NCBI GenBank assembly: GCA_035967665.1
Contig: JAYWLB010000066.1
Span: forward strand, 74,351 to 138,350
DNA: 64,000 nucleotides
Source of the DNA: Arctic95D-9 sp035967665
GTDB taxonomy: Bacteria > Verrucomicrobiota > Verrucomicrobiia > Verrucomicrobiales > DEV007
Reading direction: 5' to 3'
Each line of letters begins with the position of its first letter. Position 1 is the first letter of the stretch. The notes under the pieces are model-generated. The model ran no database searches. It had not been told where the DNA came from and saw nothing but the letters and a program-made list of their open reading frames with translations. Of this stretch, positions 7,405 through 14,859 are shown in pieces. The position numbers and the translations under genes are program-made.

Positions 7405-9608
7405 TGTTGTTTCAGTTTGGGCTTTTGCTTCAGGCACATCAAGGCGGGAAGTATGTAGAGGTCAGCGATCAAAGCGAAAACTATGACCATTATGATGATG
7501 ATCGCAAAGACGCGCGCCATCGGGAGTGAGCAAAAGAGGAGGGCACCTAGGCCTGTGATGAGGACAATCGAGGTGGTGGTCAGCGCTGATCCAACTGAGT
7601 TTAATGTTTTGTTAGCTGCTTCCACTGCGTCGCCGCCGGATACTTTCAATTCGTGCCTGAATCGGAACAGAAACTGAATTGAGTCGTCGATTGCTATCCC
7701 GAGTCCGATCGTCAGCGCCAGCACAGTGTTGTAGTGCATCGATTGTCCTGCGATAACGAGGATGGCCGCCGTTCCCGCGAGCGGCAGGAGATTGGGTAGA
7801 ATGCTTTTAAATGCAAAGTCGAAGGATTTGAAAACGAGACCCACGATGAGAAAGATTCCAAGGGCGGCGAAAGCGAGACCCTGACCCAGATTCCGAATCA
7901 TTCTTTCGCTCATGACCGCGTGGACAAAGGTAGGGCCGGTCAGTTCGATTCGGTATCCCGGATGGCTTCTTCGAAGTTCGTCGAGTCCCTCATTGATTCT
8001 TGAGAACAGGGGGACCAGCTCCCGGGAGCCACGGTCGCCAACGGGAAATGTGATGACGGTGCGCCGTGCTTCCGGGTTGAGGAATCTTTCCGTGACGGTG
8101 CGGGGAAGATCCAGCCACCCGGGGATCGGGCTTCCGGCGTCTGCACTCGCGAGGATCTGTCTCATGAGCGAATGTAGACTTACGGGAGCACTTTCCGGAT
8201 GACTTTTCTTCAGGGTTGCCTCGACGTTTGTGATGAGTTGTCTCACCGCAATCGAGTCGAAAGTTTCGTCATGAGGCCATTCAATCATCACGTTGAGATG
8301 ACCGGAGTAGCCGAACCAGTCGTCGATTGAGGCAAGCGTTTCCATTGCAGGATTGGTTGCCGAGAGATTTTCGCTGAACTTGTAATCTGGCCGAAATTGG
8401 GAAACGAAGAGGAGGCAGATTGCGAGCAGTGCGACGGAAGCGCGGACGAACAATGCGGGATGTTTCGTAGCGGGCGAGTGCCCCGACGGGCCGGGAGGAG
8501 GTTTTTTTCTGCCAATCGATTTGCCGGAACGAGTGGTGGTTATGAAAGGAACCCACAATAAAGTTGATGTGAAAACGGCCAGGGTTACCCCGGCACAGGT
8601 GACACCGAATCGGGACAGCATCGGACTCGACGATAGCGTCAGCGATAGAAAAGCAAACATCGTCGTGAGAGATGAAAGAAAGCAGGCTGGTCCGACGAGT
8701 CGGATTCCCAGTCGCGTGGCCTCTTTCGGTGAGTGGCCTTCTTCGATTTTCTCGCGGATTCCGCAGAGAAGATGAACGGCGTCGGTGATTGCTATTGCCA
8801 TGGCGAGTGGCGGGATGACGATAGAAATGAGGTCAAAGGTTCGGCCGGTGATACCCATTAAGCCAAGACTCCAAAAGGCGGCGATAAGAGGCACCGGGAA
8901 AGTGGCGATCCACGCGAACCAGCTTCGGAAAAGGCTCAATGCTGCTGCGGTGCCGAGAAGAGCTCCCACCAGTATGAGGAGGGGGAGTTCACGCTTTTCA
9001 ATATCGACAAGTTCACATCGAAGAGCGGGAAGACCACTGACGCCGGTCGAAACAAGTCCGGCGTTTGACGCATTTTGTGCGGCCGCCTTGAGTTCCTCAT
9101 AGATTTGATCGAGTTCCTCGATGTGTGCACCGGGATTCACGGGGTCAACAATCAGGAGGGTTGCATTCTTTCCTTCGTTGCTTCCGAATCCCGGGACGTC
9201 ACGCAGTAGGTTCCGGGCCTTCTTGAGTTGGTCCCCGTCTGCGCCGGGACCGGGGATGATAGGAGCGAGATTGCCATCGCGTGCCTGAAGAATCGATTGA
9301 ACTTTCGCCACCCCGTCGATGTCCTGCAGATCAAAGTGAAGCTCTCTCAACGTTGCAATGACCTCGTTGGAAAAGAGATCTTCCGCTTCGAATAAAACTA
9401 GAAATCCGGTTTGCTCGAACTGAATCTGTTCTGAGAGCTCGTCGAGAAGAGCCTGCTCGTTGCTGTTTCCCCGGAAAATCGAATCAAGGTCGTCGTCGAA
9501 TTTGAGTTGAGAGAGGCCATAAAGCGCCACCAACGAAATTCCGATCAACAGCGACGCTGATACTTTGCGATTCAGAAAAAAGAGATTGGCGAGTCGCTCG
9601 AAACTCAT
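7401..9608 (-). CDS. RND-superfamily (MMPL) exporter
   Basis: A 735-residue inner-membrane transporter with the duplicated RND/MMPL architecture: one N-terminal membrane segment, a periplasmic loop, a block of five or more helices (including LISIVIPPLAMAIAITDAVH), then a second segment, loop and block. The second half shows GLGIAIDDSIQFLFRFRHEL, matching the family's G-x-x-x-D-(Y/S) helix-4 signature. Members export lipids, hopanoids or other hydrophobic molecules using the proton gradient. The ATG at 9608 overlaps the stop of the upstream SRPBCC gene by 4 bases, which decides the start. Pairing with a lipid-binding-fold protein and a secreted lipocalin-like protein suggests hydrophobic cargo; this is inference. 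Confidence 0.88.
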   Translation of the reverse strand: MSFERLANLFFLNRKVSASLLIGISLVALYGLSQLKFDDDLDSIFRGNSNEQALLDELSEQIQFEQTGFLVLFEAEDLFSNEVIATLRELHFDLQDIDGVAKVQSILQARDGNLAPIIPGPGADGDQLKKARNLLRDVPGFGSNEGKNATLLIVDPVNPGAHIEELDQIYEELKAAAQNASNAGLVSTGVSGLPALRCELVDIEKRELPLLILVGALLGTAAALSLFRSWFAWIATFPVPLIAAFWSLGLMGITGRTFDLISIVIPPLAMAIAITDAVHLLCGIREKIEEGHSPKEATRLGIRLVGPACFLSSLTTMFAFLSLTLSSSPMLSRFGVTCAGVTLAVFTSTLLWVPFITTTRSGKSIGRKKPPPGPSGHSPATKHPALFVRASVALLAICLLFVSQFRPDYKFSENLSATNPAMETLASIDDWFGYSGHLNVMIEWPHDETFDSIAVRQLITNVEATLKKSHPESAPVSLHSLMRQILASADAGSPIPGWLDLPRTVTERFLNPEARRTVITFPVGDRGSRELVPLFSRINEGLDELRRSHPGYRIELTGPTFVHAVMSERMIRNLGQGLAFAALGIFLIVGLVFKSFDFAFKSILPNLLPLAGTAAILVIAGQSMHYNTVLALTIGLGIAIDDSIQFLFRFRHELKVSGGDAVEAANKTLNSVGSALTTTSIVLITGLGALLFCSLPMARVFAIIIIMVIVFALIADLYILPALMCLKQKPKLKQQ

Positions 9609-10201
9609 TTGGTGTGCTTGCCCCATGGAATTCGATTCACCACCCAGGGGATATTGTGTGGGAAGGTCGGGCCGGGGATTCCGGTCGAAACCTCGTCCCC
9701 GTCTTTAACTCTCAGAACTTCAGCTTGAAAGCTCACCTCGCCGCGGCGCATCACCCAGTAATGATTGGAGGCGAAGACGGGTTTGAAAATTACCGGTGAG
9801 TTCCTGATGATTGACTTGGTGGCGAGCAGTGAAGAGGTGAAATTCATCTCTGCGACACCGCCCTCAAACTGAATTTCAAGGAGGGACGTTCCCTTGAGGT
9901 CACCGCCGAATTGAAATCGATACCAGTTCAACGGGTCGGCATCCTTCACCGTAATGACGACGTTGAGGCAATAGGGAAGTAGTCCCTTTGTCAGGGCGTG
10001 AACTTCAGCGCCGACCCCGTTCTCATCGCCAGGTGAAACGATTTCGGTTTTCAGAAAGCAGGCCGGCCACCATCTCGAGGCATCCGAAAAATTCAGGGTG
10101 CAGGCAGCGATCTCCTCCCGTTCTGCATGGATTTTCCAGCGATCGATAAACTGGAAGCAATGGCCTTCTTCCTTTCCCCGGTTGGCGAGAGCCCGTTTCA
10201 T
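9605..10201 (-). CDS. SRPBCC (START/polyketide cyclase-like) family protein
   Basis: A 198-residue soluble protein, first of a three-gene operon. It resembles polyketide-cyclase/dehydrase-type SRPBCC proteins: a helix-grip fold with SDASRWWPACFL early on, GVGAEVHALTKGLLPYCLNV in the middle, a lipid-pocket strand LNWYRFQFGGDLKG, and FASNHYWVMRRGEVSF near the end. These proteins bind hydrophobic ligands in a deep cavity; the ligand here is unknown. No signal peptide is seen. The C-terminus (GIPGPTFPHNIPWVVNRIPWG) is longer than the core fold and proline-rich. Its stop overlaps the exporter start, so the three products are probably made together. The gene is divergent from thrS. Confidence 0.72.
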   Translation of the reverse strand: MKRALANRGKEEGHCFQFIDRWKIHAEREEIAACTLNFSDASRWWPACFLKTEIVSPGDENGVGAEVHALTKGLLPYCLNVVITVKDADPLNWYRFQFGGDLKGTSLLEIQFEGGVAEMNFTSSLLATKSIIRNSPVIFKPVFASNHYWVMRRGEVSFQAEVLRVKDGDEVSTGIPGPTFPHNIPWVVNRIPWGKHTK

Positions 10202-10385
10202 GGTCGGATTGGTTGGGTGTAGTGCTTTCAGCCTACATCAGAAAGGGGGGCTTTATCAACCAATGGGGCGTTGCTGTTTAGTCCCTGTGTGAAGGCGGCT
10301 CCGTGTTCGCAGCGCTTCCGGGGCACGCTGAGGGCGAGAGGATGTAACAGGATTCCAGGCTTTGGATGAGACAGGTGACTCGTTG

Positions 10386-10402
10386 CTTCTGCGTCGCAGA
10401 AG
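10386..10402 (-). terminator. Hairpin just 3' of tRNA-Pro
   Basis: A perfect 8-base inverted repeat (CTTCTGCG / CGCAGAAG around a single base) begins 5 bases beyond the 3' end of tRNA-Pro. Realistically it folds with 6 pairs and a 5-base loop. No T-run follows, so it may be a processing or Rho-assisted end rather than a classic intrinsic terminator. Confidence 0.35.
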
Positions 10403-10406
10403 AGAG

Positions 10407-10480
10407 TCGGGATGACTGGATTCGAACCAGCGACCTCCTGGTCCCAAACCAGGCGCACTACCAAGCTGTGCTACATCCCG
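10407..10480 (-). tRNA. tRNA-Pro (anticodon TGG)
   Basis: A full 74-base cloverleaf reads on the minus strand. The acceptor stem is CGGGATG/CATCCCG, the D arm GCAC-AGCTTGGTA-GTGC, the anticodon stem CCTGG/CCAGG around loop TTTGGGA, and the T arm GCTGG-TTCGAAT-CCAGT, followed by discriminator A. The anticodon TGG is at 10444-10446 and decodes CCN proline codons. CCA is not encoded, so it must be added after transcription. The sequence closely resembles bacterial tRNA-Pro(TGG), including the CGG start that ProRS expects. It is a lone tRNA between the SRPBCC operon and thrS. Confidence 0.97.
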
Positions 10481-10617
10481 TTTCCTCGAAAGTGAGGGCC
10501 GAAAGTATTCATTAATTTTTCAGAAGATCAACAGAAGATTTTCTCTTCTTTTTGCGGGCCTTTCTGGTTGGTAAATGCCCGAAAATAGGTAGTTTGAGCA
10601 TCACTTTAAAAACGACT

Positions 10618-12504
10618 ATGGCGGATTCTCAGGAAAAGCAGCGAAAAACTCTCGAAGAACGTGATCAAATGTCTGATCTGGAACGCCTTAGGCATTCCAC
10701 GGCACACGTTCTCGCGACGGCGATTGCGAAGCTGTGGCCGGATGCGCAGTTCGCTGCAGGCCCTCCGGTTGAGAATGGTTTTTATTACGATGTCGACCTC
10801 GAGCATCGCATCACTCCTGATGATTTTGAAGCAATTGAGGAGGAGATGAAAAAGATCGTGAAGGAGAATCAGGTTTTCGAAAAGGAAATCGTCTCCCGCG
10901 CCGAAGCGCTCAAGATGGCTCAGAGCGGTCGTCTCGCCGCTCTCGGTGAACGCGATACGCCGAGTGTTTTTAAAATCGACCTGCTGGAAGAGATTCCGGA
11001 GGACGAGGAAATTTCCCTTTATAAGAACGGCGACTTCTGGGATCTCTGTGCGGGACCTCACGTGGGACGGACCGGTAACTGTAAGGCCTTCAAGGTCATG
11101 AGTGTTGCCAGCGCTTTCTATAAGGGCGACGCCGCGAATCCTCAGTTGCAGCGGGTTTATGGAACCGCTTTTAAAAACAAGACGCTTCTGACCGAGCACC
11201 TCGAGCGGCTTGAAGAGGCTAAATTGCGTGATCACCGCAAGCTTGGAAAGGATCTTGATCTTTTCCACATCGACGAAGCGGTGGGGCAGGGGCTCGTTCT
11301 CTGGAAGCCCAATGGCGCTGTGATTCGTCAGGAATTGCAGAATTTCATCGGCGAGCACCTCGTGAGACAGGGATACAGTCAGGTTTTCACACCGCATATC
11401 GGGAAGCTCGATCTCTATCGGACTTCGGGGCACTTCCCTTATTACGCGGATTCTCAGTTTCCTCCCGTGATCGAGAAAGAGAGCATGAAAGCGCTCGCTG
11501 ACGAAGGTTGTGGATGTGGCGAATTGTCGAACAAGCTCGAGTCGGGCGAAGTCGACGGGTTTCTTTTGAAGCCGATGAATTGCCCGCATCACATCAAGAT
11601 TTTCCAGAGCAATCACCACAGCTATCGTGATCTTCCGGTGAGGCTCGCTGAATTCGGTACCGTTTATCGCTGGGAGCAGTCGGGAGAGCTCGGCGGAATG
11701 ACCCGTGTCCGTGGCTTCACTCAGGATGACGCGCATATTTTCTGCACCGAAGATCAAGTGAAGGATGAGATTCTCGGTTGCCTTGAATTGGTTAAGATCG
11801 TGCTCGGGACACTGGGAATGGATGATTACCGCGTCCGGGTTGGCCTGCGCGACCCCGATTCTTCCAAATACGTCGGTGATCCTGCGAAATGGGATAAGGC
11901 GGAGTCAGCTCTGCGTGAAGCGGCGACGACTCTGGGAACTGATTTTGCCGAAGAGCCCGGCGAGGCTGCCTTTTACGGGCCGAAAATCGATTTCGTTGTT
12001 AAAGATGTCATCGGACGCGAGTGGCAGCTCGGAACCGTTCAGGTGGATTACAATTTGCCGGAGCGTTTTGGTCTGGATTACATCGGGTCGGACAATTCGC
12101 CTCATCGACCCGTCATGATTCACCGGGCACCGTTCGGTTCCATGGAGCGTTTTGTCGGGGTGCTGATCGAGCACTTTGCCGGAAAGTTTCCGACATGGCT
12201 TGCTCCCGAGCAGGTTCGGATTTTGCCCATCTCGGAAAAGTTCGTTGATGATGCTCAGGCGGTCTACGATCAGCTCCGTGAAGACGGAATTCGGGTCAAA
12301 GTCGACAGCGCTGACGAAAAAGTCGGAGCGAAAATTCGACTTGCTCAGTTGGACAGGATTCCGTATATGTTAATTATAGGAGCTAAAGAACAGGAATTGA
12401 ATCAGGTTTCCGTCCGTCATCGTGATCGCGGTGATGAAGGCGCACTCAGCGTCGTTGATTTCAGGGAGAAAGTGGTCGCAGAGATCGCCTCCCGCAGCTT
12501 ATGA
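10618..12504 (+). CDS. thrS: Threonyl-tRNA synthetase lacking the TGS domain
   Basis: A 628-residue class II synthetase charging tRNA-Thr. The editing domain begins almost at once (LERLRHSTAHVLATAIAKLW), with CAGPHVG as its second signature. Catalytic motifs include KPMNCPHHIKIF, RGFTQDDAHIFC and HRAPFGSMERFVGVLIEH, which supply the Cys-His-His zinc ligands. The C-terminal anticodon-binding domain follows. E. coli ThrRS carries about 60 residues of TGS domain before this point; only about 25 residues precede the editing domain here. The catalytic core also carries an insert with Cys-Gly-Cys-Gly (DEGCGCGELSNKLESGEVDG). ATG 10618 is the likely start; ATG 10669 is possible, and an in-frame codon at 10552 would give an unlikely extension. 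Confidence 0.95.
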   Translation: MADSQEKQRKTLEERDQMSDLERLRHSTAHVLATAIAKLWPDAQFAAGPPVENGFYYDVDLEHRITPDDFEAIEEEMKKIVKENQVFEKEIVSRAEALKMAQSGRLAALGERDTPSVFKIDLLEEIPEDEEISLYKNGDFWDLCAGPHVGRTGNCKAFKVMSVASAFYKGDAANPQLQRVYGTAFKNKTLLTEHLERLEEAKLRDHRKLGKDLDLFHIDEAVGQGLVLWKPNGAVIRQELQNFIGEHLVRQGYSQVFTPHIGKLDLYRTSGHFPYYADSQFPPVIEKESMKALADEGCGCGELSNKLESGEVDGFLLKPMNCPHHIKIFQSNHHSYRDLPVRLAEFGTVYRWEQSGELGGMTRVRGFTQDDAHIFCTEDQVKDEILGCLELVKIVLGTLGMDDYRVRVGLRDPDSSKYVGDPAKWDKAESALREAATTLGTDFAEEPGEAAFYGPKIDFVVKDVIGREWQLGTVQVDYNLPERFGLDYIGSDNSPHRPVMIHRAPFGSMERFVGVLIEHFAGKFPTWLAPEQVRILPISEKFVDDAQAVYDQLREDGIRVKVDSADEKVGAKIRLAQLDRIPYMLIIGAKEQELNQVSVRHRDRGDEGALSVVDFREKVVAEIASRSL

Positions 12505-12675
12505 CTAAGTTGGTTTTAGCTTCCTCAATTCAGCATGAGTCGGAGACTTCTTTCGTCCGACTTCTTTCAACCATTTCGATGTTGCCCTCCAGGGGCTGTA
12601 TCGCACCCGGGGGTTCTATTGCATAGTTCTCTCAATTTTTGACTAACCATATATCAATACAGGAGGTAATTCGCT
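12505..12675 (+). promoter_or_regulatory. thrS-infC spacer with hairpin
   Basis: A 171-base non-coding spacer. It contains one clear stem-loop, AGTCGGA/TCCGACT (12538-12562, 7 pairs, 11-base loop), followed by a moderately T-rich stretch. This could end thrS transcription or be part of an infC leader. The final bases hold the infC Shine-Dalgarno. No second gene was found. Confidence 0.5.
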
Positions 12676-12678
12676 ATC
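12661..12678 (+). promoter_or_regulatory. infC ribosome-binding site and AUC start codon
   Basis: AGGAGG at 12661-12666 is an unusually strong Shine-Dalgarno for this window. It is followed 9 bases later by ATC (12676-12678), which opens the IF-3 frame. An in-frame TAA at 12667-12669 leaves only TTC-GCT-ATC before the conserved protein, so no ATG, GTG or TTG can serve as start at the N-terminus. IF-3 genes are known for non-canonical starts (AUU in E. coli) used for autoregulation. Confidence 0.88.
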
Positions 12679-13392
12679 GCTAAGAGACCCATCAGACGCC
12701 GGCCACGTGAACCAAGGACGAGAGTAAACGAGCGCATCCGTGCACCCGAAATTCGGGTGATTTACGGTGAGCACAATATCGTTCTTCAAACCCACAAGGC
12801 GCTTAAAAAGGCAAAGGAGCTCGGACTGGACCTTGTGGAGATTGCTCCGCATGCCAAGCCGCCGGTTTGCCGCATCGTTGACTACGGGAAGTACAAGTAT
12901 GAACTCTCGAAGCAAAAGAAAACGGAGAAGCCTAAAAAGCGTGAGAAGGAAGTTAAGTTCCGTGTTGGTATTGAGCAGCACGACTACGTGAACAAATTGA
13001 TTCACGCAGAGGACTTTCTTGCTGCCGGTTATAAGGTGCGTATCCAGCTCCAGTTCCGCGGTCGTCAGATGGCGCACAAGGAACTCGGATTTGTTGTCCT
13101 TGATCGGGTCAAAGAGGATCTCGCGGGAGTCGCCAATGTCGATTTGGAACCCAAGCTCAACAACCGGAACATTCTCATGATGCTTTCGCCTCTTCCGAAA
13201 GAGAAGCAGAAGCGCAAGTTCCGTCTTGATGACGAAGAAATTGATCTTGATGAAGCCGAAGCGGAAATGTCCGCTTCTGATGAGGCGGATGGCTACGATT
13301 CACACGATGATGATTCACATGATGATGAATCACACGATGATGAGGCGGCCGCTGAAAATTCAGCTGACGACGATTCCACCGAAGAGAAGTGA
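12676..13392 (+). CDS. infC: Translation initiation factor IF-3 with acidic C-terminal tail
   Basis: IF-3 binds the 30S subunit, blocks 50S joining and proofreads start-codon/initiator-tRNA pairing. The 238-residue protein begins IAKRPIRRRPREPRTRVNERIR, continues with the N-domain (HKALKKAKELGLDLVEIAPH, PPVCRIVDYGKYKYE), the lysine-rich linker, and the C-domain (EVKFRVGIEQHDY, RIQLQFRGRQMAHKELG). Standard IF-3 is about 175-180 residues. Here about 50 extra residues form a very acidic tail with a repeated S-H-D-D-D/E pattern, encoded by a 15-base tandem repeat. The AUC start is forced by the in-frame upstream stop and fits IF-3's autoregulation. rpmI and rplT, usual neighbours after infC, are absent here. 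Confidence 0.95.
   Translation: MAKRPIRRRPREPRTRVNERIRAPEIRVIYGEHNIVLQTHKALKKAKELGLDLVEIAPHAKPPVCRIVDYGKYKYELSKQKKTEKPKKREKEVKFRVGIEQHDYVNKLIHAEDFLAAGYKVRIQLQFRGRQMAHKELGFVVLDRVKEDLAGVANVDLEPKLNNRNILMMLSPLPKEKQKRKFRLDDEEIDLDEAEAEMSASDEADGYDSHDDDSHDDESHDDEAAAENSADDDSTEEK
13297..13341 (+). repeat. 15-base tandem repeat in the infC tail
   Basis: Three consecutive 15-base units of the form GATTCACACGATGAT (13297-13311, 13312-13326, 13327-13341), differing at one or two positions, encode the S-H-D-D-(D/E) pentapeptide repeats of the IF-3 tail. Unit number could vary between strains by slippage. Confidence 0.85.
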
Positions 13393-13419
13393 TATTTCTC
13401 CGGCTGCGAAGCGGTGATA

Positions 13420-14124
13420 ATGGCTCGCAGACTGATATTGTTCGATATAGACGGCACCCTCGTTGATACGATGGGTGCCGGTCTTGTTTCGTTGCAAAAC
13501 GGTTTCTACACGGCTTTTCCCGAGTGCAAAGGACGTGAATTTCCTCCTCTCGATCTCGGGGGTGCCACTGACAGCGGCGTTGCCGGTTTTTTGTTCGAGC
13601 ATTTCGCAATTGAGCCCTCGACCGAGGCAAGGGACCGGTTCTTTCATTCCTATGCGGATGATCTCGTTTCCCGGTTTCTCAAAAGCGATGAGATACGGGG
13701 AAGTGCGCTGCCGGGAGTGCTTCCGCTCCTGGATGCGCTTTCCAAAGATGACCGTTACGAAATTGCCCTGCTCACGGGGAATACGATGCGGGGCGCTTTT
13801 ATCAAACTGGAGCGCTACGGGATGGAGCATCATTTCCAAACGGGTGGTTTCGGTGATGATCATGCGGATCGAAATCGTCTCGGCCCCATTGCTCTGGCCC
13901 GGGCCTCTGAGGTCCACGGCGAGGCTTTTGTGGCAGAGAATACGCTCGTGGTAGGAGATACCCTGAAGGACATTAATTGCGCGAGAGCGTTCGGTGCGAA
14001 GGTGCTTGCGGTAAGCACAGGAACGGTGAGTGCTGAGGTTTTAGAGGCCGCTGCGCCGGATGCTTTTCTTTCCAGCCTGGGGGAATCCGAAGATGCGCTC
14101 ACTAGAATTGAGGCGCTTTTTTAA
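13420..14124 (+). CDS. HAD-superfamily hydrolase, phosphoglycolate phosphatase-like
   Basis: A 234-residue cytoplasmic HAD phosphatase. Motif I is LILFDIDGTLVDT with nucleophile Asp9 and acid/base Asp11. A helical cap follows, motif II is the TGN in IALLTGNTMRG, and motif IV is VVGDTLKDINCARAFGAKVLAV. The cap and overall length resemble Gph/PGMB-type phosphatases acting on small phosphomonoesters such as phosphoglycolate, but the exact substrate cannot be read. ATG 13420 is preferred; a GTG two codons earlier is the alternative. The gene starts 27 bases after infC, so cotranscription is likely. Confidence 0.85.
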   Translation: MARRLILFDIDGTLVDTMGAGLVSLQNGFYTAFPECKGREFPPLDLGGATDSGVAGFLFEHFAIEPSTEARDRFFHSYADDLVSRFLKSDEIRGSALPGVLPLLDALSKDDRYEIALLTGNTMRGAFIKLERYGMEHHFQTGGFGDDHADRNRLGPIALARASEVHGEAFVAENTLVVGDTLKDINCARAFGAKVLAVSTGTVSAEVLEAAAPDAFLSSLGESEDALTRIEALF

Positions 14125-14206
14125 TTTGAGGACTGGTTAGTGCTTTACACAGAGCAAAAAATCTGGTGTCCTTCCTCTCCGGCCTTGTTTAGGTCGCACT
14201 CCCTTT

Positions 14207-14560
14207 ATGAAAAATACTGTTATTGCTCTTTTGGTCGCTATCCTTTTGATCGCTGTTGTAAACCTGCTCTCTTCGTTTGGAATTATCGGAGGTGGGGGTG
14301 CCGCTGCTTCCGGCACGAACTTTGAATACAAAGCGTTGAATGCTCAGCAAATGGATGCGCTTGGATTCCGTGCTGTCGCGGCGGAGGAAGGCATCGAGGT
14401 CTCCGAAGAGGGCGAAATTAATTTCCCCAAAGAGATGGTCGATAAGATTGCGAAGGTGAACATGCTTCCCCGCACCATTCTCGAGGTCGAGAAAGACGGG
14501 GGTTGGTCTTTTGTTACTGTAACGGGTGATAATCACTATCTCTTCCGACGTGCCAAGTAA
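14207..14560 (+). CDS. Small membrane-anchored protein of unknown function
   Basis: A 117-residue protein I do not recognise. It has an N-terminal hydrophobic segment (NTVIALLVAILLIAVVNLLS, about 3-22), a glycine-rich turn, then a soluble acidic domain containing EYKALNAQQMDALGFRA and TILEVEKDGGWSFVTVTGD. The ending (GGWSFVTVTGDNHYLFRR) reads like a short beta-domain, similar in style to DUF4177-type proteins where a tryptophan ends a small alpha-beta fold; this likeness is weak. It stands 82 bases after the HAD gene and has its own strong terminator, so it is a genuine expressed gene. Confidence 0.72.
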   Translation: MKNTVIALLVAILLIAVVNLLSSFGIIGGGGAAASGTNFEYKALNAQQMDALGFRAVAAEEGIEVSEEGEINFPKEMVDKIAKVNMLPRTILEVEKDGGWSFVTVTGDNHYLFRRAK

Positions 14561-14584
14561 CTGATTTTGTTTTGTGTGGTTTGG

Positions 14585-14618
14585 AAAGCCGCCGGCGGAA
14601 ACGCCGTGCGGCTTTTTT
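14585..14618 (+). terminator. Intrinsic terminator after the small anchored protein
   Basis: A textbook Rho-independent terminator: AAGCCGC-CGGCG, GAAA loop, CGCCG-T-GCGGCTT, with a single bulged T, followed by a run of six T. It closes the thrS/infC-to-14560 region. Confidence 0.93.
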
Positions 14619-14859
14619 GTGTTCACGTTGGATCGGTTCAACCCTCTTGAGTCGATGACCTAACACTCTTAGGTGTGGGGAGGGATGAGGAATTCCTTCC
14701 AATTTGGGCTTCACGCGTGTGGCTGCGAGGTGGAATGAACTTCATTGCTCTACTGTGAGAGTCACCGATTTCGCTATTATCCCTCTATTTTTGACACGAA
14801 TTTTACAGAGTTGTTACCTCGATCCAACCTGCGTCCTGACTGAATGGCTAGAGTGGGGC
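14619..14859. promoter_or_regulatory. Promoter region of the secretin-like pair
   Basis: 241 bases without a convincing gene. It contains a short hairpin (CCTAA-CACTC-TTAGG, 14658-14672) and a palindrome AGGAATTCCT (14689-14698). A perfect TTGACA at 14791-14796 is followed 17 bases on by TTACCT, a poor -10; this is a possible promoter for the gene at 14860. An in-frame upstream extension of that gene is open but has no membrane or domain pattern. Confidence 0.4.

Noticed and set aside
10228..10464. A 78-codon frame over tRNA-Pro on the minus strand (QEVAGSNPVIPT)
   Set aside because: It is a translated tRNA; this peptide is a known artefact of reading through a tRNA T-loop.
12757..12759. GTG as the infC start
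   Set aside because: It would delete 27 residues that match the conserved IF-3 N-terminus, which has its own Shine-Dalgarno and AUC start.
14704..14859. Upstream in-frame extension of the first secretin-like gene
   Set aside because: The added 52 residues precede a good signal peptide, which must be at the N-terminus; the region looks like a promoter.
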